DNA of 64,000 bases from Neorhizobium vignae (lineage in GTDB: Bacteria > Pseudomonadota > Alphaproteobacteria > Rhizobiales > Rhizobiaceae), in the NCBI RefSeq assembly GCF_000732195.1, contig NZ_JNNU01000025.1, positions 1 to 64,000 on the forward strand, given 5' to 3'. A program made the translations under genes and the position numbers. The notes under the pieces are model-generated. The model did no database searches. It had not been told where the DNA came from and saw nothing but the letters and a program-made list of their open reading frames with translations. Below, piece by piece: positions 8,926 through 17,175 of the stretch; position 1 is the first letter of the stretch, and every line of letters starts with the position of its first letter.

Positions 8926-9755
8926 CGCCACTCGTCCTGCTCACCGGGGGAACAGGTTTTGTCGGCCGGCAGGTGCTGCGGGCGCTGACGGAATCCGGTG
9001 CGCGCGTGCGGGTGATCCTACGTGAAGGATCGGCGGAAAGCCGGCTTGGCGATCTCTCCGCTGTCGAGAGCATCGTGCGGACGCCGGACCTGTTCCGCGA
9101 GCCGGTCGAATGGTGGGCGAAGGCCCTCGACGGCGTCGATACGGTCGCGCATGTCGCCTGGTATGCGGAGCCCGGCAAATATCTGCAGTCAGCGGAAAAT
9201 ATCGTTTGCCTCGAAGGTACGTTGCGCATGGCGCAGGGCGCTGCTCTTGCGGGCGTCAAGCGTTTCGTCGGCGTGGGAACGTGTTTCGAATACGACGTCT
9301 CGGCCGGCATGCTCGCCACCGATACGCCGCTGCGTCCGATCAGTCCCTATGCCGGCGCGAAGGCCGCTGCATTCCTGGCCCTGTCGCAATGGCTGCCGCT
9401 GCACCGGATCAGCTTTGCCTGGTGCAGGCTCTTCTATCTGTTCGGCGAGGGCGAGGACGAGCGACGGCTGTTTCCCTATCTTCGGACGCAACTTGCCGCC
9501 GGCAGACCGGTGGATTTGACCAGCGGCAACCAGATCCGCGACTTCCTGGACGTTCGGGAAGCAGGAAGGCAGATCGCCGATATCGGACTTGGCGACAAAA
9601 CGGGAGCAGCCAACATCTGTTCCGGAATTCCGGTCACCGTGCGGCAGATAGCCGAGCGGTTGGCCGACGAGTATGGTCGACGCGATCTCCTGCGATTCGG
9701 CGCCCGTCCCGACAATCTGGTGGATCCTCCCTGCGTTGTAGGATTAACGAGGTGA
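8922..9755 (+). CDS. NAD(P)-dependent epimerase/reductase (SDR family)
   Basis: 277-residue extended SDR with the nucleotide motif LLTGGTGFVGRQVLRAL at the N-terminus and SPYAGAKAA holding the catalytic Tyr-xxx-Lys. Given its neighbours, the likely role is 4-keto reduction (or epimerisation) of the CDP-linked deoxysugar, finishing the activated sugar. ATGA overlap with the C-methyltransferase gene. Exact stereochemistry cannot be predicted. Confidence 0.87.
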   Translation: MTPLVLLTGGTGFVGRQVLRALTESGARVRVILREGSAESRLGDLSAVESIVRTPDLFREPVEWWAKALDGVDTVAHVAWYAEPGKYLQSAENIVCLEGTLRMAQGAALAGVKRFVGVGTCFEYDVSAGMLATDTPLRPISPYAGAKAAAFLALSQWLPLHRISFAWCRLFYLFGEGEDERRLFPYLRTQLAAGRPVDLTSGNQIRDFLDVREAGRQIADIGLGDKTGAANICSGIPVTVRQIAERLADEYGRRDLLRFGARPDNLVDPPCVVGLTR

Positions 9756-9759
9756 TGAC

Positions 9760-10821
9760 ATGACGACGAAAGATACCCTGCTGCTTTACGAACAGCCGCA
9801 GTTGCCGACCTTCCAGAACCGCGTTTATCCCACGGCGGCGGAAGCTAGAAGCTGCGCCAAGGGCGACATACGCCTGGTACAGGACATGAAGACGGGCCTC
9901 ATCTACAATGATGCGTTCGACCCGAAGCTGATGGACTACGACGGCAATTACAACAACGAACAGGGTGTCAGCCGGCACTTCCACCAGCATCTGGAAATGG
10001 TGGCCGGCATCGTCGAGCGGACTATGGGCCGTGAGAACCTGGTCGAGGTCGGCTGCGGCAAGGGCCTCTTCCTTGAGATGCTGCTCGAAAAGGGTTTCGA
10101 CCTCACCGGTTTCGACCCCACCTATGAGGGCAGCAATCCGCGCGTGAAACGGCATTATTTCGAGGCCGGCGTCGACGTCCAGGGCGAAGGGCTGATCCTT
10201 CGCCACGTGCTGGAGCATATCCAAGACCCGTATGATTTCCTCGTCGAACTCTGCAAGGCGAACGGCGGCAAGGGCCGCATCTATATCGAAGTGCCCTGCT
10301 TCGACTGGATCATGGAACACCGCGCCTGGTTCGACGTGTTCTACGAGCACGTCAATTATTTCCGCCTGTCCGACTTTCACCGGATCTTCGGCAATGTCAT
10401 CGAAAGCGGTCGCGTTTTCGGCGGGCAGTACCTCTATGTGGTGGCCGAACTGGACTCGCTGCGACCGCCGGTGCGCGAAGAAGCCGATCGCGTCGCGTTT
10501 CCCGCCGACTTCACCCGCACGCTGGGCGACCGAATCGCCGACGGCGACAGCTCGGCGATCTGGGGCGGCGCGTCGAAGGGAGTGACCTTCTCGCTGCTGA
10601 AGTCCCGCCAGGGGCAGCCGGTCGACATGGTGATCGACATCAATCCTGCCAAGCAAGGCAAATTCCTGCCGGCAACAGGCCTGATGGTGCAATCGCCGGA
10701 ACACGCACTGGCGAAACTTCCCCACGGCTCGACCATCTACGTCATGAACTCCAATTATCTCGAGGAAATTCGAATGCTGTCTCACAACGCCTATACCTAT
10801 GTGGGGATCGACAATGAGTGA
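9760..10821 (+). CDS. SAM-dependent methyltransferase with C-methyltransferase-like C-terminal domain
   Basis: 353 residues. The central SAM motif reads LVEVGCGKGLFLEMLLEKGF, followed by LILRHVLEHIQDP. The C-terminal part (WGGASKGVTFSLL, DINPAKQGKFLP) matches the layout of the C-terminal domain of the C-methyltransferase at 7702, where the equivalent is YGAAAKGNTLLNF. It lacks that protein's N-terminal zinc ribbon. It may methylate the sugar or a glycan end. It starts four bases after the SDR gene and overlaps the next gene by eight bases. Confidence 0.82.
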   Translation: MTTKDTLLLYEQPQLPTFQNRVYPTAAEARSCAKGDIRLVQDMKTGLIYNDAFDPKLMDYDGNYNNEQGVSRHFHQHLEMVAGIVERTMGRENLVEVGCGKGLFLEMLLEKGFDLTGFDPTYEGSNPRVKRHYFEAGVDVQGEGLILRHVLEHIQDPYDFLVELCKANGGKGRIYIEVPCFDWIMEHRAWFDVFYEHVNYFRLSDFHRIFGNVIESGRVFGGQYLYVVAELDSLRPPVREEADRVAFPADFTRTLGDRIADGDSSAIWGGASKGVTFSLLKSRQGQPVDMVIDINPAKQGKFLPATGLMVQSPEHALAKLPHGSTIYVMNSNYLEEIRMLSHNAYTYVGIDNE

Positions 10822-11584
10822 TTTCACCAAGGAAGTTGAAGCCCGCGTCGCGGCCGTCCCTGGAAACAAGGAGCTGAACGACAGCGCCGCGCAGTTCATG
10901 CGCACGTCGATCGCCTCGCAATATTCCTACAACTACTTCTGGCTCGGGCGGCCGATCATCCAGTATCCGCAGGACATGGTCGCCATGCAGGAGCTGATCT
11001 GGACGGTAAAACCCGACCTGATCATCGAGACCGGCATCGCCCATGGCGGGTCCCTCATCCTCAGCGCCTCGATGCTGGCGCTGCTGGAACTGTCCGAAGC
11101 CGCGGAAAAGGGCGAGGTCGTCGATCCGGCGAAGCCAAAGCGCAAGGTTCTCGGCATCGACATCGACATCCGCCCCCACAACAAGGCTGCGATCGAGGCC
11201 CACCCGATGGCATCCCGGATCGAAATGATCCAGGGCTCCAGCATCGCGCCCGAGATCATGGACCAGGTCCGCAAGGTCGCTGCCGGCTATTCGCGCATCC
11301 TGATCAGCCTCGACAGCAACCATACGCACGAACACGTTCTCGAGGAACTCAAGCTTTATGCCCCGCTTACCAGCGTCGGCAGCTATTGCGTCGTCTTCGA
11401 CACCGTTGTCGAGGATCTGCCGAAGGAATTGGCCGGCGATCGCCCCTGGGGGCCGGGCGATAATCCGAAAACGGCCGTCTTCGAATATCTGAAGACCCAT
11501 CCGGAATTCGAGATCGACAAGTCGATCGAGAACAAGCTGCTGATCACCGTCGCCCCGGACGGCTTCCTGAAGCGCCTGCGCTGA
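10814..11584 (+). CDS. CmcI / cephalosporin-hydroxylase-like methyltransferase
   Basis: 256 residues resembling the CmcI family (rhamnosyl O-methyltransferase / cephalosporin hydroxylase), which are SAM-dependent O-methyltransferases common in glycan clusters. Diagnostic blocks are LIIETGIAHGGSLILSASML, VLGIDIDIRPHN, ILISLDSNHTHEHVLEEL and the C-terminal DRPWGPGDNPKTAV. Start chosen at the ATG at 10814, inside the end of the preceding gene; an in-frame GTG at 10799 is less likely. Last gene of the cassette, followed by two hairpins. Probable role (inference): O-methylation of the sugar or finished glycan. Confidence 0.86.
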   Translation: MSDFTKEVEARVAAVPGNKELNDSAAQFMRTSIASQYSYNYFWLGRPIIQYPQDMVAMQELIWTVKPDLIIETGIAHGGSLILSASMLALLELSEAAEKGEVVDPAKPKRKVLGIDIDIRPHNKAAIEAHPMASRIEMIQGSSIAPEIMDQVRKVAAGYSRILISLDSNHTHEHVLEELKLYAPLTSVGSYCVVFDTVVEDLPKELAGDRPWGPGDNPKTAVFEYLKTHPEFEIDKSIENKLLITVAPDGFLKRLR

Positions 11585-11590
11585 ACGAAC

Positions 11591-11624
11591 GGGCCCTCTT
11601 CCCGGAGAACCGGAAGAGGGTCCC
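11591..11624 (+). terminator. GC-rich hairpin after sugar cassette
   Basis: An imperfect inverted repeat of about 15 bp (GGGCCCTCTTCCCGG with CCGGAAGAGGGTCCC) starts seven bases after the stop of the last cassette gene. It lacks a T-run of its own and probably acts together with the next hairpin or protects the mRNA 3' end. Confidence 0.55.
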
Positions 11625-11645
11625 CACCGGACAGAGACCCGAGCA

Positions 11646-11678
11646 AACAAAAAAGCGGCCGTTTGGGCCGCTTTTTTT
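11646..11678. terminator. Bidirectional intrinsic terminator between cassette and fliL
   Basis: AAAAGCGGCC (11651-11660), loop GTTTG, GGCCGCTTTT (11666-11675), with A-run on the left and T-run on the right. It can terminate the plus-strand cassette and the minus-strand flagellar operon, which now ends at fliL. Confidence 0.9.
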
Positions 11679-11703
11679 CGTGCGTTGTCTTTGAAATCCG
11701 CCT

Positions 11704-12225
11704 CTATTCGATCACGAAGGAGCGGAACATCACCTTGGCGACCTTGCCCTGCGAGCGAAGATCGACACGTTCCTTGATGTCGTCCTTGAGATACTGGAAG
11801 CCCCGCGGACCCTCGATCTGCTGCAGCGAAACGGTGCGCATGTAAGCGAGGATATCCTGGTGGATATTTTCCGCGAGGGCCAGTTCCGGCGGCCCCTTGA
11901 ACGCGAGCGCGACTTCGAGCCGGATCCAGTTTTCGGACGGATAGGCGAGATTGGTGGTGATCGGCTCGAGGAGAACGACGCCGTTGGCCTCGGTGGAAAT
12001 ATGGGGAAGCCCCTCTTCCTTCTTGCCGGCCTCGCCGTGTTCGCCGCCGGCTGCCGCCGTCTCGTGCTTCTGCGCCGCGTCCGGATCCTTCGGCGCGATC
12101 ATGCCACCGACGACCCAGCCGCCACCGGCGCCGATCACGGTCAGGATCGCGACGCCCGCGATGACCATGATGGTGCCACTCTTCTTGTTCTTAGCGGCGT
12201 CGGCCGCCTGTGCTTCATCCGCCAT
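11704..12225 (-). CDS. fliL: Flagellar basal-body-associated protein FliL
   Basis: Single-pass inner-membrane protein surrounding the stator and modulating motor function. 173 residues from the ATG at 12225 (MADEAQAADAAKNKK); a TTG nine bases further upstream is less likely. One transmembrane helix at about residues 17-42 (TIMVIAGVAILTVIGAG). The periplasmic FliL domain ends with GKVAKVMFRSFVIE. It is the last gene of the DUF1217-to-fliL operon; the terminator at 11646 follows. Its final codons contain the right copy of the cassette-flanking repeat. Confidence 0.95.
   Translation of the reverse strand: MADEAQAADAAKNKKSGTIMVIAGVAILTVIGAGGGWVVGGMIAPKDPDAAQKHETAAAGGEHGEAGKKEEGLPHISTEANGVVLLEPITTNLAYPSENWIRLEVALAFKGPPELALAENIHQDILAYMRTVSLQQIEGPRGFQYLKDDIKERVDLRSQGKVAKVMFRSFVIE
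11709..11720. repeat. 12-bp direct repeat, right copy (within fliL 3' end)
   Basis: CGATCACGAAGG, identical to 3633-3644; 13 of 14 bases match if two more bases are included. It lies in the last coding codons of fliL and marks the right end of the inserted sugar cassette. Confidence 0.8.
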
Positions 12226-12267
12226 GGTCTTCAAACCTTCACATCAAGAGACCTTCGCCCAGGTCCG

Positions 12268-12987
12268 TCAGAAGGGCGAGAACATATCGACGACCTGCTG
12301 ACCGACCGGCGGCTGCTGGACTTCCGTCAGGCGACCACGGCCGCCGTAGGAGATGCGGGCTTCGGCGATCTTGTCATAGGAGATCATATTGGTGGAATCG
12401 ACATCCTGCGGCCGGACGATACCGGCAACGTTCAGAATGCGGATTTCGTGGTTGACGCGGACTTCCTGTGAGCCGCTGATCAGGAGATTGCCGTTTTCGA
12501 GAATGCCGGTCACGACGGCAGCCACCAGCAGCTTCAGGCTTTCGGCACGCTTGGTCGTTCCCTTGCCCTGCGAATCCGTGCTCGAATCCGTACCGAGATC
12601 GCCGGTCGTGCCCGCCTTCGGAGTCCAGCCGAACAGGTTGCTGAGGTTGGCACCCCAGGTCAGGCTGGTCGAGTTCGTGCGGTTGCGTTCCGTCTCGTTG
12701 TCGAACGACGCCTTGTCGTTGATCTTGATATCGACCGTCAGGATGTCGCCAACGTTCAAAGCACGCGAATCCTTGAAAAGCGCAGCCTGATTGTCGCTCC
12801 AGAGCGAATAGCCGCTGGCCATCTGCCGCGGCTGTTTCGGATAGGACGACATCTGCGGCGCCTGCGCATATTGCAGGCCGCTGCCGATCGGGCTCATCGC
12901 CGGCGCATTGCCGATCTCCTTGATCGTCTGGCTAGAACAACCAGCCAGGAACAGAACGGCCATGATGGCGGGAATGCGTTTCGTCAT
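12268..12987 (-). CDS. flgH: Flagellar L-ring lipoprotein FlgH
   Basis: Forms the outer-membrane L-ring around the rod. 239 residues with a lipoprotein signal: LFLAGC puts the lipidated cysteine at residue 17. Family blocks include SLWSDNQAALFKDSRALNVGDILTV in two pieces and the C-terminal stretch LLISGSQEVRVNHEIRILN. The start overlaps the motE stop by four bases. Confidence 0.96.
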   Translation of the reverse strand: MTKRIPAIMAVLFLAGCSSQTIKEIGNAPAMSPIGSGLQYAQAPQMSSYPKQPRQMASGYSLWSDNQAALFKDSRALNVGDILTVDIKINDKASFDNETERNRTNSTSLTWGANLSNLFGWTPKAGTTGDLGTDSSTDSQGKGTTKRAESLKLLVAAVVTGILENGNLLISGSQEVRVNHEIRILNVAGIVRPQDVDSTNMISYDKIAEARISYGGRGRLTEVQQPPVGQQVVDMFSPF

Positions 12988-13544
12988 GAGGGCACTTTCG
13001 GAACATTGGGAGCGCGTGCTTTCGACGTGTTGGGGTCGGAAGCGCTTGAGATGATCGTGGAGATCATGCCGGCCTTCTGCGGGTCCATTTCCGCGAGGAA
13101 AAGGGCCGACTGGCGGGCCGGAAGCTGCATGATGATCGCGGCTGCGACCTCCATGTTCATTTCTCCGAGCTGCGGTGCTGCCGCATCCGGTTTCATCGTC
13201 TTGAAGATGTCGACCAGGCCGGCCTGAGCCCGCGCCAGGAAGTCGTTGCGGCGTTTCAGCCAGTCCTGGTACTCGGCGGTACGATCCTGGAGGGCCTTGA
13301 TGCGGTCGTCGACATCGGCCTGCAGCTTTTCAAGCTCCTGCTTCTGCAGGAGATAACGCTGATCGCGCGCGGCGTCGGCGATATTGGTGCAGAATTTCTG
13401 GATCTCGTCGCTGGTCGACGCTTCGGTGACCGGCGGCGGCTGCTGTGCTCCGACCTGCGAAACCAGCGTCAGGACAGCGGCAGCGGCAAGGACGCGGCGC
13501 GCCAGCGTCTTGGATACGGAAATGGTGAATAGCGTCTCGGTCAT
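12984..13544 (-). CDS. motE: MotE, periplasmic chaperone for MotC
   Basis: Rhizobial motility protein which in S. meliloti is described as a chaperone for the periplasmic MotC. 186 residues: hydrophobic signal region about 12-33 (LARRVLAAAAVLTLVSQVGA), a helical coiled-coil part around 55-95 (RYLLQKQELEKLQADVDDRI), then an MgtE-N-like segment (MNMEVAAAIIMQLPARQSALF). Four-base overlaps with flgI upstream and flgH downstream place it in the same operon. Confidence 0.88.
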   Translation of the reverse strand: MTETLFTISVSKTLARRVLAAAAVLTLVSQVGAQQPPPVTEASTSDEIQKFCTNIADAARDQRYLLQKQELEKLQADVDDRIKALQDRTAEYQDWLKRRNDFLARAQAGLVDIFKTMKPDAAAPQLGEMNMEVAAAIIMQLPARQSALFLAEMDPQKAGMISTIISSASDPNTSKARAPNVPKVPS

Positions 13545-14671
13545 TGCAGGACGAGCTCCGCTTGAAGGGCGCCGGCGGACTTGATGCCTTGCAGGATGGC
13601 GATGATGCCGTCCGGCTTGACGCCGATGCTGTTGAGACCGGCGACCAAGGTCCTGAGATCCGGACCGTTGAGGAGCGCGACCTGGCCGCCGTCCTTCATC
13701 GCCATGATATCCGTCTGCGGCTGAACCGCCGTCTCGCCACGCGAGAAAGGTTCAGGCTGGATCACCTGAGGTGTCTCCGTGACCTGTACCGTCAGCGTGC
13801 CGTAGCTCACGGCAACGCGCGAGATCTTCACATCCGCGCCGATGACGATCGTGCCGGTCCGCTCATTGACCACGACCTTGGCCGGCGTATCGGTTTCGAC
13901 CACGAGATTCTCGATCTCGGCCATCAGCCGCGTCAGATCGGCGGACTTCGGCTTTTGAACGATCACTTCCTGGCTGTCGCGGGGTTCTGCGATGGGACCG
14001 CCGTACCGGCGGGCGGCGAAGCTGTTGACGATATCGGAGACACGTACCGCGGTCGAGAAGTCCGGATTGCGGAGCTGCAGGACGAGGTTTACCGAGTCCT
14101 TGAACTTCGACGGCAATTCACGCTCGACGATCGCGCCGTTGGGAACGCGGGCCGCGGTCGTCACACCTTCGGTCAACGTGGCCGCCTGGCCCTGGGCCGA
14201 AAAGCCGGACACGACCAGCGCGCCTTGGGCGACGGCGTAGATCTGGCCGTCGGCGCCGGAAAGCGAGGTCATGACCAGCGTACCGCCGCGCAGAGAGGTC
14301 GCGTCGCCGAGCGAACTGACCGTGACGTCGATGCGGCTGCCGGGGCTGGCAAAGGGAGGCAGGTTGGCCGTGACCATGACGGCCGCGACGTTCTTGGCGT
14401 TGGACTGGCTGCCCTGGGTCGAAATGCCGAGGTTCTGCAGCATCGCCTTCATCGACTGGTCGGTGAAAGGAGACGAGCGCAGGCTGTCGCCCGAGCCCTG
14501 AAGACCGACGACAAGGCCGTAGCCGATCAGCTGGTTGTCGCGGCCGGCCTGCAGGGACGCGATGTCCTTGATGCGGGCGGTGACGACATAGGGACCGTCG
14601 GCGAACGCCGGCGCGCCACCGAGGAGGGAGCCGATCACGGCAAGCGTCGCAAGGAAGAGACGGGTTCTCAT
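13541..14671 (-). CDS. flgI: Flagellar P-ring protein FlgI
   Basis: Periplasmic P-ring of the basal body, 376 residues with a Sec signal peptide (LFLATLAVIGSLLGGAPAFA). Family blocks: RIKDIASLQAGRDNQLIGYG, GLQGSGDSL, and the C-terminal NSIGVKPDGIIAILQGIKSAG. Four-base overlaps with flgA and motE. Confidence 0.97.
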   Translation of the reverse strand: MRTRLFLATLAVIGSLLGGAPAFADGPYVVTARIKDIASLQAGRDNQLIGYGLVVGLQGSGDSLRSSPFTDQSMKAMLQNLGISTQGSQSNAKNVAAVMVTANLPPFASPGSRIDVTVSSLGDATSLRGGTLVMTSLSGADGQIYAVAQGALVVSGFSAQGQAATLTEGVTTAARVPNGAIVERELPSKFKDSVNLVLQLRNPDFSTAVRVSDIVNSFAARRYGGPIAEPRDSQEVIVQKPKSADLTRLMAEIENLVVETDTPAKVVVNERTGTIVIGADVKISRVAVSYGTLTVQVTETPQVIQPEPFSRGETAVQPQTDIMAMKDGGQVALLNGPDLRTLVAGLNSIGVKPDGIIAILQGIKSAGALQAELVLQ

Positions 14672-15150
14672 TTCGCCATCACCTGGATCGTCCCATCAGC
14701 CATGACGGTACCGCTCACCGTGACGCCCGAATCAATGTTGCGCACACGAATGACATCTCCGACAGCCGCGTTCTCAAGCGGTGCGCCGGAGGCCGAAATC
14801 GTCATGGCGCCGATGGTGAAAGTCAGGCGAACCGACTTGCCGCGAGTGACCGCGAAGGCTTCGCGAAGCGCCGAAACCGGGACGGTGCGGCCGGGCAGCA
14901 GCGTGCGCTTTGCCACCATGCCCACAACTTCCTCGGTCCTGCGGGCATAGTCGCCGCCGATATTCGGATTGGTGACCTGCACCTCCTCGACCCTGCCCTC
15001 GGTGATCTCTTCGCCGGGATAAATGGTCTGGACCGGCACAACGGCCGTCCCCATACCGGCGAGGACCGGCGAGCCAGTCGCGGCAAGAAGAGCTGTCAGG
15101 AGCCGCAAGGCCAGCCTGGCGCCAATCGCATTTTTCCGGCGAAACTTCAT
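14668..15150 (-). CDS. flgA: P-ring assembly protein FlgA
   Basis: Periplasmic chaperone for P-ring assembly. 160 residues with an N-terminal signal (LRLLTALLAATGSPVLA), then an SAF-type domain (VPVQTIYPGEEITEGRVEEV) and the C-terminal block GDVIRVRNIDSGVTVSGTV. Overlaps flgI by four bases; 20 bases separate it from flgG. Confidence 0.93.
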   Translation of the reverse strand: MKFRRKNAIGARLALRLLTALLAATGSPVLAGMGTAVVPVQTIYPGEEITEGRVEEVQVTNPNIGGDYARRTEEVVGMVAKRTLLPGRTVPVSALREAFAVTRGKSVRLTFTIGAMTISASGAPLENAAVGDVIRVRNIDSGVTVSGTVMADGTIQVMAK

Positions 15151-15170
15151 GTCTGCCCGTCTCCTGTTTA

Positions 15171-15959
15171 TTATTTCAGGTTCTTGCTGACGATCGTAGC
15201 CATCTCATCGGCGGTGGTGATGACCTTGGAATTCATTTCGTAGGCGCGCTGCGCGGAGATCAGGTCGGTGATCTCCCGGACGGCGTCGACGTTCGAACTC
15301 TCCAGATAGCCCTGCTTCAGATAACCGAAGCCTGGATCCTCGGGGGCTGCCACGATCGGTTCGCCGGATGCGGCGGTCTGTGCAAACAGGTTGTCGCCGA
15401 GCGGCTGAAGGCCGGCCTCGTTGACGAAATTGGCGGTGGTGAGCTGGCCGATCTCGGTGAAATCCGGGGAATTGCCGATGCGGACCATGACCTGGCCGGT
15501 GCGGGTGATCTTGGTTTCGCTGACGTCTGCCGGGAAAGTGATATTCGGCACGACCGCATAACCGTCGATCGTGACCAGCTGGCCGTCGGCGTTCTTGTTG
15601 AAGGCACCGGCGCGGCTGTAGAGCGTCTGGCCATCCGGGGTCTGGATCTGATACCAGCCTCGGCCGACGATCGCCACGTCGAGATCGTTCTCGGTGTGGG
15701 TCAGTTCACCCTGGGTGTGGATGTTGCGGACAGCCGAGGTCTGCACGCCGAGACCGATGTTCGCGCCTTCCGGCACGATCGCCTGGTTGGCGCGGTTCGG
15801 CACGCCCTGGGCACGCTCGCTTTGATAGAGAAGATCGGAAAACTCGGCGCGGGCGCGCTTGTAACCGGTCGTGTTGATGTTCGCGATATTGTTCGCGATG
15901 ACTTCGAGATTGGTCTGTTGGGCATCCATGCCCGTTGCTGCGACGGAAAGCGCTCTCAT
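15171..15959 (-). CDS. flgG: Flagellar distal rod protein FlgG
   Basis: Distal rod subunit, exported without a cleaved signal. 262 residues, the standard length. N-terminal rod motif MDAQQTNLEVIANNIANINT, then TGYKRARAEFSDLLYQ, and the C-terminal helix SSNVDAVREITDLISAQRAY, the conserved FlgG/FlgF ending. Confidence 0.97.
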   Translation of the reverse strand: MRALSVAATGMDAQQTNLEVIANNIANINTTGYKRARAEFSDLLYQSERAQGVPNRANQAIVPEGANIGLGVQTSAVRNIHTQGELTHTENDLDVAIVGRGWYQIQTPDGQTLYSRAGAFNKNADGQLVTIDGYAVVPNITFPADVSETKITRTGQVMVRIGNSPDFTEIGQLTTANFVNEAGLQPLGDNLFAQTAASGEPIVAAPEDPGFGYLKQGYLESSNVDAVREITDLISAQRAYEMNSKVITTADEMATIVSKNLK

Positions 15960-15976
15960 GTCTTCGTCCTCAAACT

Positions 15977-16315
15977 CTAGATCTGCATTTTCGTGACTTC
16001 GAGATAGGCGGAGACGATCTTGTCGCGCAGCGCCATGGCGGTCTGGAGCGACTGCTGCGCTTCAAGAACCGCATCGACGACTTCACGGGTATTCGCCTTG
16101 CCCTGGATGGCCTTGAACGACATCGATTCCGCGCCCTTCAGGCTGTTCATCGTGTCCGTCGCCATGTTGGCCATGATGCTGCCGAAATCCATGCCGGTAT
16201 TCTGGCCGGGCGTCGTCGCGATGCCGCCGGCGAGCGTGGAACTGCTTGCGGAACCGACCTCGTCGAGGCCGTTGGTCAGCGAGAGAGAGCTAAGGTTTTG
16301 AATCTTGTCGATCAT
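15977..16315 (-). CDS. fliE: Basal-body/hook complex protein FliE
   Basis: Joins the MS-ring to the proximal rod. 112 residues, with the C-terminal family block VVDAVLEAQQSLQTAMALRD followed by a short helix. Start overlaps the flgC stop by four bases. Confidence 0.94.
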   Translation of the reverse strand: MIDKIQNLSSLSLTNGLDEVGSASSSTLAGGIATTPGQNTGMDFGSIMANMATDTMNSLKGAESMSFKAIQGKANTREVVDAVLEAQQSLQTAMALRDKIVSAYLEVTKMQI

Positions 16316-16731
16316 TGTCCGGCCTTCAGAAGGTCAATCGTCGCTGCGATCAGTTCGCGCGTCTGCTTGATGGTCTGGATGTTTGCGTCATAGGAACGAT
16401 TGGCTTCGCGCATGTCGCCCATCTCGATCAGCATGTTGACGTTGGGCATCTTGACCATGCCCTTGGCATCGGCGGCCGGGTGGTCCGGATCATATTCCTC
16501 GATGAACTTGGAGCTGTCGTTGCCGAGCTTCTTGACCTCGACCACGTCCACGCCGCTTGCCTTGTCCAACTCGGAGCCGAAGGTGATCGTCTTGCGGCGG
16601 TAGGGGTCGGCACCGGGCGTGTCGCCGGTGGAGCGGGCGTTGGCGATGTTTTCGGAAACGATGCGCAGACGTGTCGACTGCGCCTCCATTCCCGATCCAG
16701 CGATCTTCAAGGAGGCTGAAAGCGGATCCAT
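16312..16731 (-). CDS. flgC: Proximal rod protein FlgC
   Basis: Proximal rod subunit of 139 residues. Rod motif at the N-terminus (GSGMEAQSTRLRIVSENIAN), then ARSTGDTPGADPYRRKTITF, and the C-terminal helix SYDANIQTIKQTRELIAATI. Four bases after flgB. Confidence 0.96.
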   Translation of the reverse strand: MDPLSASLKIAGSGMEAQSTRLRIVSENIANARSTGDTPGADPYRRKTITFGSELDKASGVDVVEVKKLGNDSSKFIEEYDPDHPAADAKGMVKMPNVNMLIEMGDMREANRSYDANIQTIKQTRELIAATIDLLKAGQ

Positions 16732-16735
16732 TTGC

Positions 16736-17122
16736 TTACCTCTTAACTAACGTCAGCATCATGCTGTGAAACGATTTCACTAGTCCTGTGCTCAATTCGT
16801 ATTGGCGTTTGATTTCACCCGTCTTCGTCAGCTCATCGGCCAGCGAGACGGTATTTCCGGATTCCTGGACGCCGATTTCCTCGTTCAGCTCCGACGCCTT
16901 GATGTCGATCTCATCGCTGAGGTCGTTGCTGGCAAAATGGGCCGGATTGGTGCGGGCCATCGGAACATGCGTGCGGTCCAGCACCGAATCGAAAGGCGTG
17001 ATGTCCTTCGCCTTGAACTTCGGCGTGTTGGCATTCGCGATGTTGCCCGCAACAACTTCCTGGCGCACCGAAAGCCATTCGGCCTGACGGGATGCCATTT
17101 CGAACAATTGAATCGGTTGCAT
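16736..17122 (-). CDS. flgB: Proximal rod protein FlgB
   Basis: Proximal rod subunit, 128 residues from the ATG at 17122 (MQPIQLFEMASRQAEWLSVR). The frame runs open to 17239 but the extra sequence has no family resemblance. The motif VVAGNIANANTPKFKAKDI is the conserved rod signature. Confidence 0.95.
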   Translation of the reverse strand: MQPIQLFEMASRQAEWLSVRQEVVAGNIANANTPKFKAKDITPFDSVLDRTHVPMARTNPAHFASNDLSDEIDIKASELNEEIGVQESGNTVSLADELTKTGEIKRQYELSTGLVKSFHSMMLTLVKR

Positions 17123-17175
17123 AGGCTTGTCTCCATCTTCTGTCCGGAAACTATGCCAGTAACCTTGCGTCGGAC

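Noticed and set aside
13544..14950. 468-residue open frame antisense to flgI and flgA
   Set aside because: Composition is Arg/Asp-rich shadow sequence; flgI and flgA are clearly coding on the other strand.
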